Source: Marinobacter salinisoli (GTDB lineage Bacteria; Pseudomonadota; Gammaproteobacteria; Pseudomonadales; Oleiphilaceae). Taken from it: DNA of 64,000 bases. Below, piece by piece: positions 1 through 8,040 of this stretch. The notes under the pieces were generated by a model, which did not search any database, had not been told where the DNA came from, and saw only the letters and a list, made by a program, of their open reading frames with translations. The position numbers and the translations under genes are program-made. The stretch covers positions 3,534,001 through 3,598,000 of the forward strand of contig NZ_CP071247.1 in NCBI RefSeq assembly GCF_017301335.1, written 5' to 3'. Position 1 is the first letter of the stretch, and each line of letters begins with the position of its first letter.

Positions 1-89
1 CCTGGCAATGCTTTCTCACGTAAAACATGTGATCTCAGCCCTGATGTGACCTATGGTATGACCAAGGATGCCGAAGAAGCCTGTAACGG
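1..89. other. left edge, no complete gene
   Basis: These bases precede the first start codon. I see no complete reading frame and no strong Shine-Dalgarno sequence or terminator. The end of a gene outside the window could lie here, but nothing in it allows identification. Confidence 0.5.
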
Positions 90-1256
90 ATGCCTGATAC
101 ACAGCCCCCCGCCCTGACCCTGGACACCTGCTACTCGGTGGAAGACATTCCACGAGCCGACTGGGACCGACTCGCCGGCCAACAGAACCCGTTCCTGCGC
201 TACGAGTTCTTTCAGGCTCTGGAGCGTTCCGGCTGCACCAGCCGCCTGACAGGCTGGGAGCCCAGCCACCTCGTCTTCCGGCTGGACGGTGAACTCGCCG
301 GCGTGGCTCCCGCTTACCTGAAAACCCACTCCATGGGGGAATACGTGTTCGACTGGTCCTGGGCCGAGGCCTATCACCAGCACGGCCTGGATTATTACCC
401 CAAACTGCTCATGGCCATTCCGTTCACGCCCTCTCAGGGGCCGCGACTGCTGCTGAAACCAGAGTTGCGAAGCATGCTGAAAGCCAGCCAGCTGCACGAA
501 ATGTTCGACACCTTGATGCATCAGCTGGGGGCTCACTCCTGGCACTTGCTGTTCCCCGATGCCCAGGACCGGAAACTGCTCGGCCAGCCGGAACAGCTGC
601 GGCGACTCGGCTGCCAGTTTCATTGGCATAACCGCGGGTATGACACCTTTGACGACTTTCTGGACCAGCTGACCTCGCGCAAGCGCAAGTCGATCCGGCG
701 CGAGCGCCGCCAGGTGGCCGAACAGGACATTGTGTTCAGCCGCCTTCACGGTCAGGACATCCCGGACGACGCCATGGAGGCGTTCTACACCTTTTACCAG
801 GCCACCTACCTCAAGCGCGGCCAACGCCCCTACCTGAACCGGCAGTTCTTTGAATTGATTCGCGCCAACCTGCCCGAACACCTGCACATGGTCATGGCCC
901 GGAAAGACACCCAATGGATTGGCGGCGCCCTCTTCCTGTCCAGTCAGCACACCCTCTACGGCCGCTACTGGGGCTGTCTGGAAGAGATTCCGCACCTGCA
1001 TTTCGAAACCTGCTACTACCAGGGCATCGAACTGGCCATTGAGCTGGGCCTGAGCCATTTTGATGCCGGCGCGCAGGGCGAGCACAAGCTGGTGCGCGGG
1101 TTCGAGCCGCAGCTTACTCACTCCTGGCACGGCATCAGTCACCCTGGCTTCCGGGACGCCATCCGCACGTTTATCCGGGATGAAACGGCGCACGTGGACA
1201 GCTATTTTCAGGAGTCGTTCAGCTTTCTGCCCTACAAACAACAGGATCCGGATTAG
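90..1256 (+). CDS. FemAB/GNAT-like acyltransferase (COG3146, DUF482)
   Basis: A 388-aa cytosolic protein that resembles the COG3146/DUF482 family, a FemAB-like branch of the GNAT fold often annotated as peptidoglycan biosynthesis or recognition protein. The conserved-looking parts are an N-terminal segment around NPFLRYEFFQALE (residues 31-43), a basic stretch SRKRKSIRRERR (about 197-208), and a C-terminal GGALFLSSQHTLYGRYWG block (about 278-295) followed by HFETCYYQGIE. FemAB relatives transfer aminoacyl groups, but the substrate of this branch is not known to me. The start at 90 has only a weak ribosome-binding site. It is followed 45 bases later by a membrane-anchored protein on the same strand, a possible operon. 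Confidence 0.8.
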   Translation: MPDTQPPALTLDTCYSVEDIPRADWDRLAGQQNPFLRYEFFQALERSGCTSRLTGWEPSHLVFRLDGELAGVAPAYLKTHSMGEYVFDWSWAEAYHQHGLDYYPKLLMAIPFTPSQGPRLLLKPELRSMLKASQLHEMFDTLMHQLGAHSWHLLFPDAQDRKLLGQPEQLRRLGCQFHWHNRGYDTFDDFLDQLTSRKRKSIRRERRQVAEQDIVFSRLHGQDIPDDAMEAFYTFYQATYLKRGQRPYLNRQFFELIRANLPEHLHMVMARKDTQWIGGALFLSSQHTLYGRYWGCLEEIPHLHFETCYYQGIELAIELGLSHFDAGAQGEHKLVRGFEPQLTHSWHGISHPGFRDAIRTFIRDETAHVDSYFQESFSFLPYKQQDPD

Positions 1257-1301
1257 CTTCTATACTGATACTTTGATGAGACTCACACGGACGCAGCCCG
1301 A

Positions 1302-1973
1302 ATGGAAACGGACTCACTACTCAGTCTTTTTGAAGGCAACCACACAGCACTCATTATTGCGGCCATCGCCTTGTTGACAGGCCTTGTCGCCCTGGTCATG
1401 GCCATCACCCTGTCCCGCAGCGCCAACCGGGAAGTCGAATCCCTGCGCCAGCAAGCGCGCACACTCGGGCGCGAGCTGGAGGAGCTTCGGGTCGGCCATT
1501 TCTCAGGCAGCAGTCATCGCCCGCCGCCGACCCTGGGCGCCGACCCGGGCGCTGCCCGTTACGACACAGAGAAAGAAGCCTACAGCAAAATCTGGCCGCA
1601 AATCTGGCACTTACATGACCGCCTGGGGATCTTCATTCGGGCAATCGAAAACGGCGAGTCCGCCGGCGATCTTCGGCTCGACGCCCGCAACGCCGCGCTG
1701 GAGGCCAGACAGCTGCTGAATCAGAACCGCCCCTTCTGCAATGAAACCGTCGAAGAACTGGTGAGCCGCCTGATTGACACCGAAATCAAGGTCCACCTGA
1801 CCGCCTGTCAGCATATGGACGTCTCGAAGGAAGTGTCTGACTCATCCTCCGACCACGAACGCCGGGTTCTGAAGGATAAATGCCAGGCCCTTTACGACGG
1901 CGAGGCCCGGGACCTGATGAACCGTCTGGTAGACGCCATCCGAACCCGGGTGATCAACGTCAACTATCCATGA
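1302..1973 (+). CDS. membrane-anchored coiled-coil protein, unknown function
   Basis: A 223-aa protein I do not recognise as a named family. It has one N-terminal transmembrane segment (about residues 14-38, HTALIIAAIALLTGLVALVM), then a predicted coiled coil (about 41-66, rich in E, R, L and Q), then a soluble helical C-terminal domain. That architecture suggests an inner-membrane protein with a cytosolic domain. It lies downstream of the FemAB-like gene on the same strand. Its 3' end overlaps the convergent dodecin gene by 14 bases. Confidence 0.7.
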   Translation: METDSLLSLFEGNHTALIIAAIALLTGLVALVMAITLSRSANREVESLRQQARTLGRELEELRVGHFSGSSHRPPPTLGADPGAARYDTEKEAYSKIWPQIWHLHDRLGIFIRAIENGESAGDLRLDARNAALEARQLLNQNRPFCNETVEELVSRLIDTEIKVHLTACQHMDVSKEVSDSSSDHERRVLKDKCQALYDGEARDLMNRLVDAIRTRVINVNYP

Positions 1974-2175
1974 TCTTGAAGCCGATCTTCAGAACGACCT
2001 GATAGTGGCCCACCTTGGAATCCACGATATGACCCCGGGTTTCCACCACCTCGAACCATTCCATGTTGTGAATCGACTTGGCGCACTCGGCGAGGGCATT
2101 CTCGATGGCATCTTCTATGCTTTTTTTGGACGAGCCCACAATCTCGACTTTCTTGTAGGTATGGTGGTCAGTCAT
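1960..2175 (-). CDS. dodecin family flavin-binding protein
   Basis: A 71-aa protein beginning MTDHHTYKKVEIVGSS, typical in length and sequence for dodecin, a small dodecamer that stores flavin and sometimes CoA. The family pattern is visible: KKVEIVGSS(K/S)SIEDAI, the ALAECAKSI helix, the strand WFEVVETRGHI that carries the flavin-stacking Trp, and the C-terminal YQVVLKIGFK strand. I chose the ATG at 2175 over a longer in-frame start at 2253 because GGGGGA lies just upstream of it and the extra residues do not resemble dodecins. It is transcribed toward and overlaps the coiled-coil protein gene. Confidence 0.9.
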   Translation of the reverse strand: MTDHHTYKKVEIVGSSKKSIEDAIENALAECAKSIHNMEWFEVVETRGHIVDSKVGHYQVVLKIGFKIMDS

Positions 2176-2306
2176 GATTGATTCCCCCGGTTTGCTGACA
2201 ACAGCGTGGCTGAAGATACTCTTGAGCCTAGAAGACAAGCCCGATACCGGCAAACTCGCCGCAGCCTTCGGCGATCTGGCCGGCCGTTCACGGCGTAACC
2301 TTTGTC

Positions 2307-3077
2307 ATGAAAGCAGCCTCTAGATTCAGCCTCTGGCTAGTCGTCAGTTTTGCGGTCATTCTGGCCGGGCCATTGTTGATGGCCACCAGTAGTAGCCTGC
2401 AAGGCGCCGAAACTTGGCAAACCGCCAGCCGGGAAAGCGCCGGACTTGCCCCCTCACCCGAGGACTACAACGGTGCCGTTGTTCACGTCTATGGCGCCCG
2501 GGCCTGGAGCTGGCGCGGGTACTTCGCGGTGCACACATGGATTGCCACCAAGGAACAAGGGGCCGACCACTACCAGGTTCATCAGGTCATCGGTTGGCGA
2601 CGGAACGTAGTGAAGTCCGCACCCGGAGTTCCGGACCGTCACTGGTATGGCGCGCTCCCCAAACTCTACACCGACATTCGCGGCAAAGAGGCGGAAGCAC
2701 TCATTCCTGCCATCTACGATGCAGTTGAATCCTACCCCTACCCCACCAAGTACAAAGCCTGGCCGGGCCCCAACAGCAACACCTTTGTGGCCTGGGTCAT
2801 TCGCCAGGTGCCGGGACTCGACGTTGCACTGCCCAATCACGCCATCGGCAAGGACTATCTGGGGGAAAGCTGGGTGGCTGAAGTGCCCGGGGGCGCCGGC
2901 TACCAGCTCAGCGTGGGCGGTTATTTCGGATTGCTGGCCGGTGTTCGGGAAGGGCTGGAGCTGAACGTGCTGGGGCTGTCGCTGGGGGTGAACCCAATGG
3001 CGCTGGGGATCAAGTTGCCCGGGATTGGCGAGTTGGCATTGCGCAACCCGAATCCCATGGCGGAAGCCAGCCAGTAA
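2307..3077 (+). CDS. DUF3750 domain-containing exported or anchored protein
   Basis: A 256-aa protein matching the DUF3750 family. A hydrophobic N-terminus (residues about 8-29) acts as a signal peptide or signal anchor, so the domain probably sits in the periplasm. The central part carries VHVYGARAWSWRGYFAVHTWIA and a PGPNSNTFVAWVIRQVPGL motif. The isolated His, Asn-Ser-Asn and nearby residues hint at an NlpC-like enzyme, but no activity is established and I do not assign one. The gene stands alone, with the divergent dodecin gene upstream and the gamma-glutamylcyclotransferase-like gene 83 bases downstream. Confidence 0.8.
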   Translation: MKAASRFSLWLVVSFAVILAGPLLMATSSSLQGAETWQTASRESAGLAPSPEDYNGAVVHVYGARAWSWRGYFAVHTWIATKEQGADHYQVHQVIGWRRNVVKSAPGVPDRHWYGALPKLYTDIRGKEAEALIPAIYDAVESYPYPTKYKAWPGPNSNTFVAWVIRQVPGLDVALPNHAIGKDYLGESWVAEVPGGAGYQLSVGGYFGLLAGVREGLELNVLGLSLGVNPMALGIKLPGIGELALRNPNPMAEASQ

Positions 3078-3160
3078 GAGCCCGATGAAAAGTCAGCCAG
3101 CATTGCGCCCGCTGGTCGCTGGATCATGGCTGCTGCTGGCGTTAACCAGAAAAGGTTTTC

Positions 3161-3655
3161 ATGCTCTATTTTGCATACGGATCGAACATGTCACTGGCGC
3201 GGCTGAGGGCTCGGGTTCCCAGCGCGCTCGCCCTTGGGCAGTATCGTCTCCATCAGCATGACTTGCGGTTTCACAAAGCCTGCCATGATGGCTCTGCCAA
3301 ATGCGATGCCTACTTCACATCAAACGTGCGTGACGTTATTTACGGCGCCCTGTTCAATATTGATCCCGACGAAAAGCCCGTTCTGGATAAAGCGGAAGGC
3401 CTGGGCTTTGGCTATGACGAGAAAACGGTAGATGTCCTGGCCGTGGATGGCCGCCCGGTGCGGGCAGTGACTTATGTGGCCACCCATATTGATACAACGC
3501 TCAAACCCTATTCCTGGTACATGAACCATGTGCTCATCGGTGCACAGGAAACCGCTCTACCCCTCGAATACATAGAGACCAAGATGATCTCTATCGCCGT
3601 GGTTGAAGATGCCGACTCCCGAAGGGATGCCAGGCAGCGGGCCATACACGATTAA
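3161..3655 (+). CDS. gamma-glutamylcyclotransferase-like (GGCT/AIG2 fold) protein
   Basis: A 164-aa protein with the diagnostic N-terminus LYFAYGSNMS (residues 2-11), the loop that binds the gamma-glutamyl group in GGCT-fold enzymes, and the acid-containing segment LDKAEGLGFGY (about 75-85) that should hold the catalytic glutamate. Such enzymes release 5-oxoproline from gamma-glutamyl compounds. The start at 3161 has AAAGG about five bases upstream. It is convergent with the AstE-like gene of the ligase cassette next door. A gamma-glutamyl-cleaving enzyme beside a GCS2 ligase is suggestive, but the two sit in separate transcripts. Confidence 0.85.
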   Translation: MLYFAYGSNMSLARLRARVPSALALGQYRLHQHDLRFHKACHDGSAKCDAYFTSNVRDVIYGALFNIDPDEKPVLDKAEGLGFGYDEKTVDVLAVDGRPVRAVTYVATHIDTTLKPYSWYMNHVLIGAQETALPLEYIETKMISIAVVEDADSRRDARQRAIHD

Positions 3656-3736
3656 CAGGCACGAGCAAAAGCCAGTGCATAGCACTGATGCCAAGGCAGT
3701 GGAAATACCAGGTGTCTGAAGCCCACGCGGTGGAGC

Positions 3737-4792
3737 CTAGAATATGGGTTCGCCCGTTGCTTTGACGGCATAGAACAGGCAATCGCTCTTGGCAATGACC
3801 GGGTTGGTGGTAATCATGAAGGCTTTGATGTCCTGGGCAGGGTAAATCTGCCCGTCCTTTACTTGAAGCACCTGCTCTACATCCTCGGCCCGGTTATGGC
3901 TGATCGCGGTGAGGATGCCGAGGCCCTTGTCCCCGATCCAACCCAGCGGCTCATCCGGTGAAACCACCCCGAAATTGCGGTGTTCAATGTCCGGCGGGAA
4001 GGTGAGGTCAGCGTGGCCGGAAGGTTCGAGGCGGTATTCTATGGTTGCCTCAGGGTCCAGCTCCACCCGGATCGGATTGCGCAGTACCGCAACGTCCCAC
4101 TCCGCTTTTTCCAGCGACAACACGTCGGGTCGCGAGGTATACCGGACGAGCCCCTCGTAGGCCAGCTGGTGAGCCTGCTCATCCTGAGACCCACCGCACT
4201 CAATGGTCACCGTGGGCACCTCCTGCTCGGAATATTCCATCAGCGCGCCCAGACGAAGATCCGTCATGATCAGGCGATCGGTGTAGAGCGAGGTCAGCGC
4301 CTGATGAGCGGCGTCATTGGTGATGGTCACCGCGAAGGCCGGGCCGGTGCCTGAGGTGTTGTGCACATCCAGCAGGCATTCAGGTTTGGCCTTGCGCAGC
4401 TCTGCCAGCATGGCCTGTGCGATGGCGCCTTCCTCCCCGTCAAAAGGCTCTTTGAAACACCGATTGAGGTCGAGCCCGTCAGGCAGCTGTCGCAGTGAAA
4501 GCATAGGGGGAATCTTCGCGGGATAGACGCCACCGAGCAGAAACACCATGTTGACCTCGGGCGTGTGCTGCTCCAGTAACCAGCGGTGCAGCGCAAACAG
4601 CCCCGAAGGCTCATTGCCATGCAGCAGCGTTGACATGGCCCGGGTGCGGGAGCGATCCCGACCGGCAACGCGCACCACCGTGGGCCTCCTCAGCCGGTCC
4701 AGCCACTCAAGGGGTGATCGTCCCAAGGTTCGGGGCGACGGATTATTCAGGCAATCAAGAACATTCGAGTGGCTCACGGTGACAATGCCCAT
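3737..4792 (-). CDS. AstE/AspA-type succinylglutamate desuccinylase-family zinc hydrolase
   Basis: A 351-aa M14-clan hydrolase. Zinc ligands are visible as HGNEPSG (His and Glu, about residues 54-60) and DVHNTSG (His, about 143-149). DLNRCF and a TIECGG segment that should hold the catalytic Glu follow the AstE/AspA pattern. Family members cleave amide bonds of N-acylated amino acids or protein glutamate tails. The start overlaps the end of the upstream GCS2 ligase gene by 19 bases, so the two are translationally coupled. That context, and the absence of adjacent ast genes, argue against the arginine succinyltransferase pathway and for hydrolysis of the ligase product or a related amide. Confidence 0.85.
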   Translation of the reverse strand: MGIVTVSHSNVLDCLNNPSPRTLGRSPLEWLDRLRRPTVVRVAGRDRSRTRAMSTLLHGNEPSGLFALHRWLLEQHTPEVNMVFLLGGVYPAKIPPMLSLRQLPDGLDLNRCFKEPFDGEEGAIAQAMLAELRKAKPECLLDVHNTSGTGPAFAVTITNDAAHQALTSLYTDRLIMTDLRLGALMEYSEQEVPTVTIECGGSQDEQAHQLAYEGLVRYTSRPDVLSLEKAEWDVAVLRNPIRVELDPEATIEYRLEPSGHADLTFPPDIEHRNFGVVSPDEPLGWIGDKGLGILTAISHNRAEDVEQVLQVKDGQIYPAQDIKAFMITTNPVIAKSDCLFYAVKATGEPIF

Positions 4793-6258
4793 TCATGGAG
4801 CGGCCGGTTTGTCTTCTGGTTGGCCATGTAAAGAGACAACATGCTCCGGAATGCGTCATCGGGAGTCAGGGACTTGAGAAAAGACTCCGTGATGTGGCGC
4901 TGCCACCGCGCCCCCGACATATTGGTTTCAATGCGGCCTTCGATGATGCCCAACAGACGGGAAATTTCCGCCTCGTCCACTGCGGTGTGTTGCAGCGCCT
5001 CCCGGGCGCGCGGCAGCAGCTCTCGGGCCACGGTTAACAGGGGCACATCCTGCAACTGAACCTGGTCCTTGTGCGGCCAGATAATTTCTGCACCAATGCC
5101 GTATTTCGCGGCACGGTAGAAATTGTGTTCGGTGTAATGGAAAGGGAGTATCGACGTCAGATGGCGGATATCATCCAGCACCGCCAGCGCCGCTCCGATG
5201 ATAAACAGTCCGTTGGCACACATATCAACGGCGGTCGGGCCCGCCGGCATGGAACGAATTTCGATGCGCAGATGGCCCCCTTCGGTGTGATCGTAGATGG
5301 CCCGGTTCCAGGGCCACGTGGTGCCCTGGTGCAGGCGCAACTCGGCCAATTTCGGCACCCCGCCACCATCGATCACGGCCATTGGATCTTCATCCGACAT
5401 CAGTGGAATGATGGGCGGATACAAGGCACCGGAGGCCGCGAACAGCTCCCAGGCGCTGCGGGCCCAGCCATTGCCATAGTAAACCCTCGGCGGGTGGCGC
5501 CAGGTTTTGTGATTGGGGGATCGGCTGTCGATGGACTGCTTGAACAGGGCGATACGGGTTTCGTCCCACAGGTGATGCCCGAACAGGCTCGGCGAATTGC
5601 TGGCCAGGGCCAGAACAATCGGTGTCACCAGCTGGACGGCGTTGAAATAGTCGGCGAAACGATGGACGGGAACACGCCAGTGCAGCTGAAACGAGGTATT
5701 GGCCCCTTCCATGTAAACGTCGTCGGCCTGCAGATCGATGACATCGTTGCCACCGATGTGGATGCTGAAGGGCTCTCCTCGCTGCTCGATCAACGCTTTG
5801 GACAGGGCATGATAGCGGGGTTCGTCGGTCATCACCGACGCCCCCATATCGGACTGGCGAAGGGTGGGCAGAATGCCGATCGGTACCAGCTCCCCATCCA
5901 TGGATGCGGCGTGCTGATTGATTCGCCTGATGGCAGAGAGTAATTCCTGCTCCGTTCTGCCAAACGGGTCGCCCTTGAACGGTTGCGGGCTGAGGTTGTA
6001 TTCGAGGTTGAAGCGGTTGAGCTCAACCGTCAGCTGGGGATCCTGAACGCTGGCCGCGATTTCGGTGTTGATGGGTTGAACGCGCAGGTCAGAGTCTACG
6101 ATATAAAACTCAACCTCGGCCCCAATGGAACTCTCCCCCTCACCAAAACCCGGGCGATTCAGAAGACGGGTCAGTGCCGAGAGGTCCGTGCGAACCTTGG
6201 CAGCAAAACGTTCAAAATCTTCCGCAGCAAATTCCGTTTTTTCGATCGACAGACCCAC
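4774..6258 (-). CDS. GCS2-family carboxylate-amine ligase (glutamate-cysteine ligase-like)
   Basis: A 494-aa protein of the GCS2 fold (COG2170), the glutamine-synthetase-like ligases that join a glutamate carboxylate to an amine using ATP. Conserved blocks include IGAEVEFYIVD (about residues 46-56), ELNRFNLEYNLSP, SIHIGGNDVIDLQADDVYMEGANTSFQLHWRVP (described in parts, about 160-195) and the late GGHLRIEIRSMPAGP segment. It uses a GTG start at 6258 with GGAG about 11 bases upstream. A zinc hydrolase gene overlaps its 3' end and an M14 peptidase is divergent. Published comparative work on amidoligases (Iyer and colleagues) describes GCS2 genes linked to such peptidases. The real acceptor is unknown. 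Confidence 0.85.
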   Translation of the reverse strand: MGLSIEKTEFAAEDFERFAAKVRTDLSALTRLLNRPGFGEGESSIGAEVEFYIVDSDLRVQPINTEIAASVQDPQLTVELNRFNLEYNLSPQPFKGDPFGRTEQELLSAIRRINQHAASMDGELVPIGILPTLRQSDMGASVMTDEPRYHALSKALIEQRGEPFSIHIGGNDVIDLQADDVYMEGANTSFQLHWRVPVHRFADYFNAVQLVTPIVLALASNSPSLFGHHLWDETRIALFKQSIDSRSPNHKTWRHPPRVYYGNGWARSAWELFAASGALYPPIIPLMSDEDPMAVIDGGGVPKLAELRLHQGTTWPWNRAIYDHTEGGHLRIEIRSMPAGPTAVDMCANGLFIIGAALAVLDDIRHLTSILPFHYTEHNFYRAAKYGIGAEIIWPHKDQVQLQDVPLLTVARELLPRAREALQHTAVDEAEISRLLGIIEGRIETNMSGARWQRHITESFLKSLTPDDAFRSMLSLYMANQKTNRPLHEWALSP

Positions 6259-6550
6259 GGTAACGTCGTCTCCAGCGTTAACTTACCTAGATAGTAGTGG
6301 AACTTGGGCTCGGCACCAGCCCGGGCGCCCGAAACCCTGACATGGCAGAGCCTGCCCAATAATGGGAAAACGCCGCAGCACTGACAAACCACGCCGGTGC
6401 GAGTGGGTGATAACAAGTGCTCATCCGTCCGTTCAGGGAGGCACCGATGGCACGGCAAGCTTGCCCCGGCAGGTATCAGCCCGGATTGCGAGCTCAGGCG
6501 CGGATGCTAGAATGCCCGCCAGTATCGATCATCACCGGAGAACATTTGAT
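6259..6550. promoter_or_regulatory. divergent intergenic region between GCS2 ligase and M14 peptidase genes
   Basis: A 292-base region that must hold promoters for both directions. A Shine-Dalgarno-like GGAGAA precedes the peptidase start and GGAG precedes the GTG of the ligase. I found no convincing operator or structured RNA here. Confidence 0.4.
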
Positions 6551-7474
6551 ATGAGCACGGCTCCTGCACCCTACCCAATCGGAACTCCCGGCACGCCCTG
6601 GGGCGAAGCGGAACGCGCCGAGTGGTTGTCACGACAGACCCGTCATCGCAGCTACGAGTCTGAGGTGCTGAGTGTGATCGAGCGTCTGGGCACGCGGTTT
6701 GATGTGGAAGAGTATGGCCACCTGAACTACGGCCACGAAACCTACCCGCTGATGGCAATCCGGAGCCGGGACTGGCGTGATAATTTGCCGGTCGTGCTGA
6801 TCACAGGCGGAGTGCACGGCTATGAAACCAGCGGCGTGCACGGCGCGCTGCAGTTCGTCGATCAGCACGCAGGGGACTACGCCGGTCGCGTCAACCTGCT
6901 GGTCGCGCCCTGCGTCAGCCCCTGGGCATACGAGCGCATCCACCGCTGGAACGCGCACGCGGTCGACCCGAACCGCTCCTTCCGCGATGACAGTCAAGCG
7001 GAAGAGTCGGCGGCCCTCATGCGTCTGGTGGCCCCCATCCGTGACCGTGCCCTGCTGCACCTGGACCTGCACGAGACCACCGACACCGACGAATCCGAGT
7101 TTCGCCCCGCGCTGGCTGCCCGCGACGGCAAGCCGTTCGAGCCCGGCGGGATTCCCGATGGTTTCTATCTGGTCGATGACAGCAACAACCCACAGCCTGA
7201 ATTCCAGCAAGCGGTGATCAAGGCGGTAGAACCTATCACACATATCGCGCCGGCCGATGACAAAGGCGAGATCTTCGGGTCACCCGTGGTGGCTCGGGGC
7301 GTGATCGAGTACCCGATTGAGCAGCTGGGGCTGTGCGCCAGTGTCACCAACGCGCCGTACAGGACGACCACCGAGGTCTATCCAGACAGCCCCCGAGCGA
7401 CCCCGGAACAATGCAATGCTGCGCAGGCGGCTGCGGTGTGTGCGGCGATCGACTACGCGCTGGCGCACCGGTAA
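6551..7474 (+). CDS. M14-family zinc metallocarboxypeptidase
   Basis: A 307-aa M14 peptidase-like protein. Visible metal-site motifs are GGVHGYETSG (His and Glu, about residues 85-94) and HLDLHETTDTDE (His, about 175-186). VDPNRSFRDD and GVIEYP fit the substrate-binding and catalytic parts of this succinylglutamate-desuccinylase-like branch. No signal peptide is evident, so it should be cytosolic. The ATG at 6551 has CGGAGAA a few bases upstream and was chosen over an earlier in-frame start. It is divergent from the GCS2/AstE pair across 292 bases, which would give the cassette one ligase and two zinc hydrolases. Confidence 0.85.
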   Translation: MSTAPAPYPIGTPGTPWGEAERAEWLSRQTRHRSYESEVLSVIERLGTRFDVEEYGHLNYGHETYPLMAIRSRDWRDNLPVVLITGGVHGYETSGVHGALQFVDQHAGDYAGRVNLLVAPCVSPWAYERIHRWNAHAVDPNRSFRDDSQAEESAALMRLVAPIRDRALLHLDLHETTDTDESEFRPALAARDGKPFEPGGIPDGFYLVDDSNNPQPEFQQAVIKAVEPITHIAPADDKGEIFGSPVVARGVIEYPIEQLGLCASVTNAPYRTTTEVYPDSPRATPEQCNAAQAAAVCAAIDYALAHR

Positions 7475-7578
7475 AAAGCATACACTGGCCGGCGCCAGGT
7501 GCCCGGCTCGGGAACGCCAGGGCGCTGCTGCCGGCCTTGTCGTTCCCTCGCTGAGCGCGACCCCAAAGGGTTAAGGCA

Positions 7579-7908
7579 TCAGTCTGCAGACGACAGCGGC
7601 GGCCGGAACTCCAGAATGCGCGTACTTGCCGGCGCCGGTTCACAACCACCGCGCGGGCCTAGCAGCGCCTGCTGAAGCTCGAAAAGCGAATCGTGCATCA
7701 TGCTCTGGATGTCCAATAATGCTTTCATTGGACTCCCCGCCACCCGCCGGCGGGACTCGATCACAAACTGAAGGCCTCTCAGACGAGGCTGGTTGCTTTT
7801 CGAACTGCTGAGGATGCACTCCTCAATCAGTTCGGCGCGCAATTTCTCGAAGCCTTCCGGATCACGCTGAGCCAGATCCTTGAGCTCATCGAATGTGGGC
7901 AACTGCAT
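7579..7908 (-). CDS. DUF3135 domain-containing protein
   Basis: A 109-aa soluble, acidic helical protein whose N-terminus PTFDELKDLAQRDPEGFE and following RAELIEE(C/A)I match DUF3135, a small family in gammaproteobacteria with no known function. The start at 7908 has a clear AAGGAGG about six bases upstream. The C-terminus past about residue 85 is Pro/Ala/Gly-rich and probably disordered. It is convergent with the M14 peptidase gene and lies downstream of an exported protein gene from which a hairpin terminator separates it. Confidence 0.75.
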   Translation of the reverse strand: MQLPTFDELKDLAQRDPEGFEKLRAELIEECILSSSKSNQPRLRGLQFVIESRRRVAGSPMKALLDIQSMMHDSLFELQQALLGPRGGCEPAPASTRILEFRPPLSSAD

Positions 7909-7983
7909 GACTTTCCTCCTTCCCTGGATTCCAGTAACAGGTACTGCACCACTCCTGTCCAAAGCCCCAGGCCTGCGGGGAGC

Positions 7984-8019
7984 AAAAGCCGGGGCTATCA
8001 GATTCAGTTAAGCCCCGGC
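7984..8019 (-). terminator. rho-independent terminator of the 8041-9105 gene
   Basis: Nine-bp perfect arms at 7988-7996 and 8011-8019 (GCCGGGGCT on one strand) enclose a 14-base loop and are followed on the minus strand by TTTT. It lies 21 bases after the stop codon of the minus-strand gene ending at 8041. Confidence 0.75.
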
Positions 8020-8040
8020 GGGTAATGAAAGCAAGGGCGT

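Noticed and set aside
51..1241. 396-aa frame on the minus strand over the FemAB-like gene
   Set aside because: An antisense shadow of a well-supported gene in GC-rich DNA; no family resemblance and no ribosome-binding site of its own.
2174..2323. 49-codon plus-strand frame in the dodecin / DUF3750 gap
   Set aside because: Its start overlaps the dodecin start on the other strand and its end overlaps the DUF3750 gene; no ribosome-binding site.
3737..4792. Reading the AstE-like gene as astE of the arginine succinyltransferase pathway
   Set aside because: It is coupled to a GCS2 ligase and is far from astA in this window; the fold is shared by many amide hydrolases.
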